From contig JAQUHH010000066.1 in the NCBI GenBank assembly GCA_028683685.1, forward strand, positions 1-10,254: 10,254 nucleotides of DNA. Reading direction: 5' to 3'. Each line of letters starts with the position of its first letter. The first letter of the stretch is position 1. Below the pieces are notes generated by a model. That model saw only the letters and a list, made by a program, of their open reading frames with translations, was not told the origin of the DNA and ran no database searches. This DNA is from Bacteroidales bacterium. GTDB taxonomy: Bacteria > Bacteroidota > Bacteroidia > Bacteroidales > WCHB1-69. Shown piece after piece: positions 1 to 7,649 of this stretch. The translations under genes and the position numbers were made by a program.

Positions 1-2
1 CT

Positions 3-114
<112 letters not shown>

Positions 115-122
115 CTATATTT

Positions 123-160
123 AAAAAGCTTGTCAAGATTTCTTGACAAGCTTTTTTTTT
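123..160 (+). terminator. Intrinsic terminator of the rRNA operon
   Basis: A perfect 15-bp inverted repeat (AAAAAGCTTGTCAAG at 123-137, complement at 142-156) has a 4-nt loop and runs into a T tract (152-160). It starts about 9 nt after the end of the 5S gene, as expected for the end of an rrn transcript. The A run opposite the T run means it could also work, less strongly, on the other strand. Confidence 0.93.
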
Positions 161-361
161 GATTAAATCAAAAAAAATCAAAATCTTTTGAATAAATACC
201 TTTAAGTTTGGATAAAGTATAAGATACTGGACTATCTTTTTGGTTTTCAGAAAAATATGTAATGAATCCTTATAAATAGGACTTAGGTAAGTTTATTTAG
301 GAGGCAAATCAGCATTATAATGAAAATTATTATAAACTAATTTTTTTTTTGCTTAAAACAA
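161..361. other. A/T-rich spacer between rRNA operon and T9SS protein gene
   Basis: No convincing gene is present. Only small inverted repeats are visible, such as AGTAT-aag-ATACT near 218-230 and CATTATAATG near 313-322. An AGGAGG string near 299-304 looks like a Shine-Dalgarno sequence, but the ATG after it opens only a few codons before a stop. I see no tRNA and no insertion-sequence end. Confidence 0.5.
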
Positions 362-392
362 TTGACTTTTGATTGTTAATGTAGTATATTTG
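361..392 (+). promoter_or_regulatory. Candidate Bacteroidota promoter for the T9SS protein gene
   Basis: TATATTTG at 385-392 fits the Bacteroidota -7 consensus TAnnTTTG exactly. ATTG at 361-364, 20 nt upstream, is a three-of-four match to the -33 TTTG element. Transcription would start near 398, giving a 5' leader of about 90 nt before the ATG at 489. The start region is A/T-rich with no Shine-Dalgarno, normal for this phylum. The -33 match is imperfect in an A/T-rich background, so confidence is moderate. Confidence 0.5.
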
Positions 393-488
393 ACACTCTT
401 AAAATACATATATTTCAGTTATTTGATTAAAATATTTGTAAATATGCTTTTTGTGTTTGAAATTCAAATATAAATCAAAAAATATAAT

Positions 489-3400
489 ATGAAAAAGTCA
501 TTTTTATTACTTGTCCTTTTATCGATTATAAAATTAAGTTTTGGGCAGTGGCAACACAATGATATATTAGATAGCAAAGACATTGACTTTATGTTTAAGA
601 GCAATCAGAGTATATTTATGTATTCAAATGATGCTGGGTCGTTGTTTAGAAGTGATGATAACGGGTTGACTTGGGCGAAAAAACTAACTATTCCTCCTAT
701 TATTACTGGATATAGTGTAGATTTGGTCAATTATTTTATTTTAGGCGATACAATTATATTATGCAACCAGAATAAAGTTTTTCGTTCATTTGATAATGCA
801 AATTCGTGGTCGTTTTCAACCATTTCGAATGCTTTATTATATTTTTTTATCGACGATGTATTATATTGCCAAACCACAAATGCATCAGGGAGTGAGTTCC
901 CGGTTTTTTCATCTTCAGATTATGGATTGTCATGGACATCAAACAGTACAAGTATTTTAAATCAAACAAAAATTCAGAATACAGCAAAACTGTTTGACAC
1001 AACTTATGCCTTAATTGGATTTTCGCCAATTCAAATTTGTCGATTGACAAATATTGATAATTTTGATACAATTCACACTTTTTCTCAAAGTAATTTCCCT
1101 TATAAATTGGTTTCAAATAATGAAAAAATGATTGTTTTATCAATAGAGAATTCATTAATAATAGCCACTGTTTGTGATGATTTTGGAGCTCCAAATTTAA
1201 ATAATTTCGAAATATCTAATGCTGCGACTTCAATGTATATTATTCATGATACAATACTCGTTATTGCTGATAATAAATTTCTATTAACTACTGATTATGG
1301 CCAATCATGGAGTAATATTGAAGTCCTGCCTAATGGATATTTGTCAAAAGGTTTTTATCAAATAAACAACGTAAATTATGCTCTGTATGACAATATAATA
1401 TTACGTAATAGCGGATTAAATAACTGGGAAACTATAACTGACGTAACATTTCCCCCGACTATGATTCATAACTTTAAAATAGTCAATACTGTTTTTCATT
1501 ATTCATTGTATAATGTTTTATGTAAAAAGTCACATTATCAAAATGATTCTAAAGTCATCAGTCCATTAATTAATGACTCCATTCAGTTAGTTGAGTTGCA
1601 GTCTTTCCAAAACTTAGTTGTTGGGTTAAATTATTACCACGGGTTTTATAAAAGTTCGGATGATGGCGAGATATGGTCATACATGGATTTTGACTTGCCT
1701 TTTAATGATAGTGTTTGGTCAGGATATCATTATGTTTTTTTAGAAAGCAATGACACCTTATTTTTCTATGTCAACAATTCCTTCGATATTAGTTTCCTTT
1801 TCTATAGTGTTGATAATGGAAATAATTGGACAAAAATATTCAATAGCGAATCAAGTAACTATTTAGTCTCATATAGTGGACATGCCGATGTGTTTTTTAA
1901 AATTAATGAATATTTATTTATAGGAAATAATTATAACGGAAATTACATAAGACTACGATATCAAAATGGAGTAATTGAATCCGCAACGAGTTATTATCAG
2001 AATCAGAGTCAAATTTTTCACGTCGGAGATGTACTTTTCAAATCCAAACCACATATCATTGGAAATCAAACAACGCTAAGTTTTGAAAAATCTGATGATT
2101 ATGGTGACAATTGGCAATCTGCATGCTATGGACTGCCTAATTATCAATTTTGCACCAATTGTCACCACTTTATGGGTAATGATTCAATTATGTTTTGTTA
2201 TATCGAACACGATAATAGTATTTATTCTTCTTTTGATAAAGGATCTTCTTGGTTTTCAATTGTGGACAATTTGATAGGTGAAACACTTACGAGTGCCTAT
2301 TTTTACAATGATACAGTTTATGTTAATGTAGCTCATAAAGGAGTATATGCCAGAAGTATGTTTGATATAAATCCTATTTGTGTCAGTGGAAAAATCTTTA
2401 TCGACATGAATGGCAATAATCAATTTGATGCCAACTCAGACCAACCACTGGAAAATATTAATGTATATTCTTCTGTTAGTTCGTCAAACAACATGTCAAA
2501 TCAATCCGGTAATTACTCTGTTTTTTTATCACAACCTACTAATTTTGACACAATAAGAGCATTAAACACAATTTTGTACAGTTCCGTTTATCCAGAATAT
2601 TACATTGTAAATCAGTCAGATACTTCAAAGAATTTTGCAATATCTAGAATTCCAGGAATTAATGATTTAAGAGTAGATATTACTTCTACCGATAATGTTC
2701 GAGCAGGTACTGAATATCAATTATACATTACCTGCAAAAATGAAGGATCAACAATTTTAAATGGCCAGGTGGTTTTGAGTCATAATGATTTTTTTCAATA
2801 TCAATCTTCACTAATAACGCCATCTCAAATCAATCAAAGCTCTATCGTATGGGATCTTCAAAATTTAGAACCCCTTCAAAGTCATTCATTTTATGTGAAA
2901 TTTAGCCTTGATATTACAATAATGCCAGGCCAGCCTGTTCAAATGATAGCTTCATTATTTCCAATTATTGATGACGAAACACCTGAGAATAATATTGATT
3001 CTTTATCAAATGTCATTGTTGGTTCTTATGATCCCAACGATAAAACTGTGAATCGCCCTTTATATTTAAATCCTCAAGAGGTTTTGAATAAATCGGAGAT
3101 GATTTATACCATCCGTTTTCAAAATACGGGAACTTGGTATGCCGAAAATGTGAGCATATTGGATACTTTGCATCGCAATCTGGATTGGAGTTCATTTAGA
3201 GTCATTTCGTCAAGCCACGATTATAATTTTGATTTTTCCGGAAATGGGGTGGTGCAATTCAATTTTCCAAATATCAATCTTCCCGATAGTAATATGAACG
3301 AAGCGGCAAGTCATGGTTTTATAAAGTATTCAATAAGATTAAATAACTCAATTCAACCAAACGACAGTATAACCAATACTGCATATATCTATTTCGATTA

Positions 3401-3707
3401 TAATGAGCCCATTGTTACAAACACTGCCTTGAATATCGTTAAAATTGACGCTGCCATAAACGAAAATACACATGAATTTAATCTTTCCGTTTATCCAAAT
3501 CCTGCCAAAACATCTTTAAACATTCGTTTTGAAGAATCATCTTCTTATAATCTGACTCTTTTTTCTATAGATGGTAGAATTGTTTTGAAAGAAAAGTCAA
3601 ACTCTGAGCATCATGTTTTAAACATTGCTTCGCTGGAGAATGGTATTTATTTGTTGAGAGTTTCGGATGCCGATAGGAGTAAGGTTATTAAAATTGTAAA
3701 ACAATAA
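489..3707 (+). CDS. Large secreted protein with Asp-box repeats and T9SS C-terminal sorting domain
   Basis: This is an exported, probably cell-surface or released protein of 1072 residues. Residues 1-20 form a Sec signal peptide (MKK, hydrophobic core, SFGQ). Residues about 55-600 carry repeated Asp-box motifs (S-x-D-x-G-x-x-W): SDDNGLTW at 55, SSDYGLSW at 142, TTDYGQSW at 267, SSDDGEIW at 389, SVDNGNNW at 440, SDDYGDNW at 535, and a degenerate copy at 580. These mark BNR/sortilin-like beta-propeller blades. Residues about 634-720 (GKIFIDMNGNNQFD) resemble an SdrD-B/Cna-B-type domain. Residues about 724-840 look DUF11-like. Residues about 845-985, opening with GSYDPNDK, match the Ig-like domain common just before T9SS tails. 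Residues about 999-1072 (YPNPAKTSLNIRF, LENGIYLLRV, final KIVKQ) are a type A T9SS sorting domain, cleaved on export across the outer membrane. I see no catalytic motif, so binding or adhesion is likelier than an enzyme. It appears to be a single-gene unit. Confidence 0.9.
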   Translation: MKKSFLLLVLLSIIKLSFGQWQHNDILDSKDIDFMFKSNQSIFMYSNDAGSLFRSDDNGLTWAKKLTIPPIITGYSVDLVNYFILGDTIILCNQNKVFRSFDNANSWSFSTISNALLYFFIDDVLYCQTTNASGSEFPVFSSSDYGLSWTSNSTSILNQTKIQNTAKLFDTTYALIGFSPIQICRLTNIDNFDTIHTFSQSNFPYKLVSNNEKMIVLSIENSLIIATVCDDFGAPNLNNFEISNAATSMYIIHDTILVIADNKFLLTTDYGQSWSNIEVLPNGYLSKGFYQINNVNYALYDNIILRNSGLNNWETITDVTFPPTMIHNFKIVNTVFHYSLYNVLCKKSHYQNDSKVISPLINDSIQLVELQSFQNLVVGLNYYHGFYKSSDDGEIWSYMDFDLPFNDSVWSGYHYVFLESNDTLFFYVNNSFDISFLFYSVDNGNNWTKIFNSESSNYLVSYSGHADVFFKINEYLFIGNNYNGNYIRLRYQNGVIESATSYYQNQSQIFHVGDVLFKSKPHIIGNQTTLSFEKSDDYGDNWQSACYGLPNYQFCTNCHHFMGNDSIMFCYIEHDNSIYSSFDKGSSWFSIVDNLIGETLTSAYFYNDTVYVNVAHKGVYARSMFDINPICVSGKIFIDMNGNNQFDANSDQPLENINVYSSVSSSNNMSNQSGNYSVFLSQPTNFDTIRALNTILYSSVYPEYYIVNQSDTSKNFAISRIPGINDLRVDITSTDNVRAGTEYQLYITCKNEGSTILNGQVVLSHNDFFQYQSSLITPSQINQSSIVWDLQNLEPLQSHSFYVKFSLDITIMPGQPVQMIASLFPIIDDETPENNIDSLSNVIVGSYDPNDKTVNRPLYLNPQEVLNKSEMIYTIRFQNTGTWYAENVSILDTLHRNLDWSSFRVISSSHDYNFDFSGNGVVQFNFPNINLPDSNMNEAASHGFIKYSIRLNNSIQPNDSITNTAYIYFDYNEPIVTNTALNIVKIDAAINENTHEFNLSVYPNPAKTSLNIRFEESSSYNLTLFSIDGRIVLKEKSNSEHHVLNIASLENGIYLLRVSDADRSKVIKIVKQ

Positions 3708-3740
3708 TGAATAACGAAATAAGAAAAACACGGTGCAGAA

Positions 3741-3760
3741 TAAACGGATCTGTTTAATTA
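3741..3760. terminator. Weak possible bidirectional terminator between convergent genes
   Basis: TAAAC (3741-3745) and GTTTA (3752-3756) form a 5-bp stem with a 6-nt loop in the 54-bp gap between the converging T9SS gene and aroC. The flanks are A/T-rich but have no proper T tract on either strand. It is the only hairpin in the gap. The stem is short, so this is a weak call. Confidence 0.25.
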
Positions 3761-3761
3761 T

Positions 3762-4733
3762 TTAGATTCTTTTGGATACATGAAAGTCTGCAAGCACAAT
3801 GGCGCAACACGCTTCAATGATCACTGGCATTCGGAGGGCAATGCAGGCGTCGTGACGTCCTTTTATTTCGAGGGTTTGTGGTTCGCCTGTTTTTAAGTTA
3901 AAACTTTGTTGCGGTTTTGAAATACTAGAAGTGGGTTTCACGGCTACTCTGAATAGAATTTGATTGCCATTACTGATACCGCCATTAATACCGCCAGCAT
4001 GATTTGTACTGGTGATTCCGGCTTCTAAATATTTGTCGTTCATCTCACTGCCTTTTAAATCTGCTGAAGCAAATCCTTTTCCAAATTCAATTCCTTTTAT
4101 TGCAGGAATGGAAAAGATGAGATGACTTATTTGTGATTCTATAGAGTTGAAAAATGGTTCTCCCAATCCTACAGGAACATGGTCAGCGGTACATTGAATA
4201 ATTCCACCAACGGAATCTCCATTTTGTAATGCTTTATCAATCTGCGCATTAATGTCAGTTGAACCAGCTACATGAGTCAGATTAGCATTGATTTTAACAT
4301 CTGGAATCATCTTTTTTGCAATGACGCCAGCGGCAACAATAGCAAGCGTTAATCGGCCAGAAAAATGTCCACCACCTCTGGGATCATTAAATCCTTGAAA
4401 TTTAGAATGGGCTGTAAAATCTGCGTGTCCAGGTCGGGGTGTTTGAGCAATGTCTTTATAATCTGAGGATTGCACGTTTTTATTTAGAAAATAAATATGA
4501 ATGGGAGCACCTGTAGTTTTACCTTGAAATATTCCAGAAGTAATATGAGGTACATCGTCTTCAATTCGCGTTGTAGTGCCTTTTGCACCAGCTTTTCTGC
4601 GTGACAAATCTTCAAAAAAATCTTCTTCCTTGAGATTAATTCCTGGAGGACAACCGTCGATAATGACTCCAATGGATTTTCCGTGCGATTCTCCATAAAT
4701 GGATATTCTGAAATGATGACCAAAACTATTCAT
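3762..4733 (-). CDS. aroC: Chorismate synthase
   Basis: AroC catalyses the last shikimate-pathway step in the cytoplasm, anti-1,4-elimination of phosphate from EPSP to give chorismate, using reduced FMN as cofactor. Family motifs are in order: GESHG at 14-18 (His17 the conserved active-site His), RPGHADFT at 100-107 (His103), RGGGHFSGRLT at 119-129, HAGGINGGISNG at 245-256, and GRHDACIALRMP at 292-303 (Asp295). At 323 residues it is shorter than the usual 350-390, but all signature blocks are present and both ends look natural, so it is a compact version and not a truncation. The ATG lies 8 nt inside the end of aroA (ATGAATAG), so translation is probably coupled. It is the last gene of the operon and converges on the T9SS gene. 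Confidence 0.97.
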   Translation of the reverse strand: MNSFGHHFRISIYGESHGKSIGVIIDGCPPGINLKEEDFFEDLSRRKAGAKGTTTRIEDDVPHITSGIFQGKTTGAPIHIYFLNKNVQSSDYKDIAQTPRPGHADFTAHSKFQGFNDPRGGGHFSGRLTLAIVAAGVIAKKMIPDVKINANLTHVAGSTDINAQIDKALQNGDSVGGIIQCTADHVPVGLGEPFFNSIESQISHLIFSIPAIKGIEFGKGFASADLKGSEMNDKYLEAGITSTNHAGGINGGISNGNQILFRVAVKPTSSISKPQQSFNLKTGEPQTLEIKGRHDACIALRMPVIIEACCAIVLADFHVSKRI

Positions 4734-6003
4734 GATTTAATGGTTTTTGTTGACTACATTTTGAAAAATCTTCAAAAAATTGAGGATATGATTTGTTGAC
4801 ACAATGATGGTTTTTAATTTCAATAGGAGCATTGGTAAGGGTGCCCGAAATTGTTGCAATCATAACAATTCGATGATCGTTATAAGATTCAATTACTTGA
4901 TTTCCATTGAGTTTTCCATTACCATTGACAATTATTTCATCATCTTTTGCATACATATCTGCCCCAAGTTTGGTAAAAGTATCAATAAGTGATTCGCTGC
5001 GATTGGATTCCTTGAAAAGAAGACGATTTCGACCTTTTATTCGGGAAGTACCTTTAGCTGCAGCCGCTAATAATAGGAGCGGAGGAAACAAATCTGGACA
5101 ATCGCTTGCATCAAAGTTAAATGCATTTTTTTTATCAGTTTCAACACTAATAGAGTTTGAAGTGGTTCTGATTTTCGCTCCAAATAATTGAAGGGCTTCT
5201 AAAATTCTTCTGTCTGCTTGGAGTGATAAAGGATTTAAATTATCAATGATGATTTTTCCTGAAATAGCTGCACCAACTAGCCAGTTCGCTGCTCCACTCC
5301 AGTCGCCTTCAATATCTATTTCTTGAGCTTGATAAGTCTGGTTACCCAGAATATGAAAATCTTGATAGTTTTCATGTTCTATCTTTACTCCAAATTCCTT
5401 CATTAATTCCAATGTCATGTCAATATAAGGTTTGCTGACCAGTTTGCTGACTTTTAAAAGCGTATTTGTGGGAAGTAAAGGAAGCGTTATGAGTAATCCA
5501 CTTAGCATTTGTGAACTAAAACTACCGTCTATTTCAATTGGATTTTTGGAAATATTTCCACTAATATGAATGGGAAATTGATTGCCAGAAACGTTTAATC
5601 CACTTGCTATAATATTATCAATCAATGGTTTTAAAGGTCTTTTTAGAAGTGTTTCTTCACCATTAATGGTGTAATTAGTTGATAGATTTGATATTATAAA
5701 TGAAAACATTCGGAGTGCTAATCCAGATTCACCCACATTAATATTGATATTTTTGGCGTTAATTGAGTTTATATTACTGATTACTAGCTGATTGTTGTTT
5801 TCAACAAGTTCAAGTCCCAATTCTGAAAGGATTCTTTTCACAGCCATGACATCACCAGAATCTGAAGTGTTATTAAGAATTGTTTTTCCTTTGGTCAATA
5901 GCGAAATTGCCAAAGCTCTTTGATAATAACTTTTGGAAGAAGCGGCATGAATTTTTCCATTAATTGTCAGTGGATGAATGATGATATTTTGGCTCTTATT
6001 CAT
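4726..6003 (-). CDS. aroA: 3-phosphoshikimate 1-carboxyvinyltransferase (EPSP synthase)
   Basis: It transfers the enolpyruvyl group of PEP to shikimate-3-phosphate, giving EPSP (step 6). The length of 425 residues is normal. Expected active-site elements are visible: SSKSYYQR at 22-29 (Lys24, Ser25, Arg29), GESGLALR at 91-98 (Gly94, Arg98), SSQ at 163-165, CPDLFP at 302-307 (Asp304, the E. coli Asp313 equivalent), KESNR at 331-335, NDHR at 375-378 and KSYP at 404-407. The first block has YYQR where the common form is ISNR. In the PEP/glyphosate loop, Leu95 and Met99 stand where E. coli has Thr97 and Pro101. I recall this GESGL..RMF style from other Bacteroidota, so it seems to be a lineage variant and not damage. 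It overlaps aroD upstream by 8 nt (ATGAATAA) and aroC downstream by 8 nt. Confidence 0.95.
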   Translation of the reverse strand: MNKSQNIIIHPLTINGKIHAASSKSYYQRALAISLLTKGKTILNNTSDSGDVMAVKRILSELGLELVENNNQLVISNINSINAKNININVGESGLALRMFSFIISNLSTNYTINGEETLLKRPLKPLIDNIIASGLNVSGNQFPIHISGNISKNPIEIDGSFSSQMLSGLLITLPLLPTNTLLKVSKLVSKPYIDMTLELMKEFGVKIEHENYQDFHILGNQTYQAQEIDIEGDWSGAANWLVGAAISGKIIIDNLNPLSLQADRRILEALQLFGAKIRTTSNSISVETDKKNAFNFDASDCPDLFPPLLLLAAAAKGTSRIKGRNRLLFKESNRSESLIDTFTKLGADMYAKDDEIIVNGNGKLNGNQVIESYNDHRIVMIATISGTLTNAPIEIKNHHCVNKSYPQFFEDFSKCSQQKPLNHE

Positions 6004-6646
6004 GCTCTATTTTATTTTGTTCCAAAAAATCTTTCATTTCTTGATAAATAAGTTGACCAGGAGCTGTTTTGTGCTTTTCATTCATGCTTGCATAGGAGAG
6101 ACCTGCACCTTTTGTCAAAGCAATAAAACGAGTGTTTTTATATTCATCACCCATTAAAAATGCAATCAAATTTGGAAATTTATCATATAATTTTTCAATG
6201 GTTTTCAAATCTGCAGCTTTTGTCCCCAAACAAGCCACTTTTACGATATCTGCACCAGAACGAAAGAGATTTTCTGCTTTTTCATTAAGTATAGAAAAAT
6301 CAGGAGTGAATTCAAAATTATGATACGAATAAATTCGCTTTATATTTGGGGATAGGTTTTGTAATAAATTGACAATTAGAGGTTTGTTTAGGCAATTTTC
6401 ATCAATATCAAGGTAGCGAGGACGTTGAGAAAGTGCGGCTAAAATAAGTTTTTCTGCATCTGGTTTTTCAAATAATTTCTCACGAATGCTCACCATCCAA
6501 TGATTTGAAATCTTCATTAATTCAGGAATTTCTTCTACTGGAATTTCCAATAAATCCAATCGCAATTCAATTAAAACTTTTTCCTTTATTGTTTTAATTT
6601 CTCGAATGTCTTCCATTGAACTCAATACAATGCAAATTTCAGCCAT
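5996..6646 (-). CDS. aroD: Type I 3-dehydroquinate dehydratase
   Basis: It dehydrates 3-dehydroquinate to 3-dehydroshikimate (step 3) through a Schiff-base lysine. The class I set is visible by comparison with the Salmonella enzyme: ELRLD at 27-31 (Glu27, Arg29, Asp31), catalytic His109 in YSYHNF, Schiff-base Lys136 in DIVKVA exactly 27 residues later as in the reference (His143-Lys170), Arg173, and TAPGQ at 194-198 near the C-terminus, with Thr194 where Ser232 is usual and Gln198 matching Gln236. At 216 residues it is at the short end of the family. The ATG lies within the last 8 nt of aroB (ATGGCTGA), and its stop overlaps the aroA start by 8 nt. It is a true aldolase-type class I enzyme, unrelated to the smaller class II AroQ dehydratases. 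Confidence 0.95.
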   Translation of the reverse strand: MAEICIVLSSMEDIREIKTIKEKVLIELRLDLLEIPVEEIPELMKISNHWMVSIREKLFEKPDAEKLILAALSQRPRYLDIDENCLNKPLIVNLLQNLSPNIKRIYSYHNFEFTPDFSILNEKAENLFRSGADIVKVACLGTKAADLKTIEKLYDKFPNLIAFLMGDEYKNTRFIALTKGAGLSYASMNEKHKTAPGQLIYQEMKDFLEQNKIEHE

Positions 6647-7649
6647 GGATAATGTCTTTAAGTTGTTCTATCAATTTGCTGTATTCAATTTTGATAATTC
6701 TACAATCACCAATTTGAAAAGGAAAAATATAATAAATTTCTTCATTATATCTCTTCTTATCATGAAGGATTTTTTCTTCCAAAATCTCAAAATCAATGTT
6801 GATTGTAAGATCAAAATCGAAGGTCTCGAATAAGTTTTTGATGATGTCAACAACTTCTTGAGTGCAATATTTATTTTTTAAAGCTAAAATTGTGTCATGC
6901 CAGATTCCAATAGCAACAGATTCACCATGAGATAGATGGCTGGATGATTCAATGGCATGTCCAAGCGTGTGTCCGAAATTAAGCAATCGTCTTTCATCGG
7001 TTTCATTCACATCTTTTTCTACAATATTCATTTTAAAATGAACAGACTTTTCAATCAGTTTGCAGATAATTTCAGAATCTTTATTTTTAATTTGCTCAGC
7101 ATTATTGAGCAAAAAATCAACATCATTTTGACTGGACAAAATAGCATGTTTAATCACTTCACCCAATCCATTTTGGAATTCTAAAGTAGAAAGAGAATCA
7201 AGAAAATCAGGAAAAATAGCAACAAATTTTGGTTGATTAATGGTTCCTATACAATTTTTGATATTTCCCGAATTAATTCCGTTTTTCCCACCCAAGGCTG
7301 CATCACACATAGAGAGGAGAGTTGTAGGGAGAAAGGAAAACGCTACACCGCGTTTGTAAATGGAAGCCACAAATCCAGTAATATCGGTTGTGACTCCGCC
7401 ACCAATGCCAATTAAATGGATTTCTCGATGGGCATTCATTTTGAGTAATTTATTAATTACTTTCTGAATAAATTCAAAGCTTTTTGAGGATTCTCCAGAA
7501 GGAATAATTATTTTAGGATAGTCTTTCCAAAAATCAGAATAGATATGATCAACATTTTCATCCACCAATAAAATGATCTCTTTTTGAATTGATTTCAAAT
7601 AATCAGGGATGGATTCAATAAAGCGAACGTAACTTCTAACGGCTTTCAT
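6639..7649 (-). CDS. aroB: 3-dehydroquinate synthase
   Basis: This NAD- and Zn-dependent enzyme converts DAHP to 3-dehydroquinate (step 2). The 336 residues contain the NAD-binding GGGVTTDITGF at 83-93, PTTLLSMCDAALGGKNGIN at 108-126 (Lys122; the more usual form is DSSVGGKTGVN), NGLGEVIKH at 160-168 with the Zn ligand Glu164, NFGHTLGHAIE at 224-234 with His227 (63 residues after the Glu, as in B. subtilis AroB), and SHGESVAIG at 240-248 with His241 as third ligand. It is slightly shorter than the usual 340-360. The start at 7649 lies 14 nt inside the upstream DAHP synthase gene, and the stop overlaps aroD by 8 nt. A glycerol-dehydrogenase relative is excluded by the AroB-specific GGK.GIN block and the operon context. 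Confidence 0.96.
   Translation of the reverse strand: MKAVRSYVRFIESIPDYLKSIQKEIILLVDENVDHIYSDFWKDYPKIIIPSGESSKSFEFIQKVINKLLKMNAHREIHLIGIGGGVTTDITGFVASIYKRGVAFSFLPTTLLSMCDAALGGKNGINSGNIKNCIGTINQPKFVAIFPDFLDSLSTLEFQNGLGEVIKHAILSSQNDVDFLLNNAEQIKNKDSEIICKLIEKSVHFKMNIVEKDVNETDERRLLNFGHTLGHAIESSSHLSHGESVAIGIWHDTILALKNKYCTQEVVDIIKNLFETFDFDLTINIDFEILEEKILHDKKRYNEEIYYIFPFQIGDCRIIKIEYSKLIEQLKDIIHG

Noticed and set aside
299..320. AGGAGG followed by ATG as a small gene with a Shine-Dalgarno
   Set aside because: The frame ends after about six codons, the spacing is too long, and Bacteroidota rarely use Shine-Dalgarno signals.
847..1194. 115-residue open frame on the minus strand
   Set aside because: It lies entirely inside the T9SS protein gene, has no start context and no recognisable motif, and the sense frame is clearly coding.
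3762..4733. aroC as a truncated pseudogene because of its 323-residue length
   Set aside because: All chorismate synthase signature blocks are present in order with an intact frame, so it is a compact functional form.
4907..5191. 94-residue open frame on the plus strand inside aroA
   Set aside because: It is a shadow of aroA, whose active-site motifs are read on the minus strand through the same stretch.
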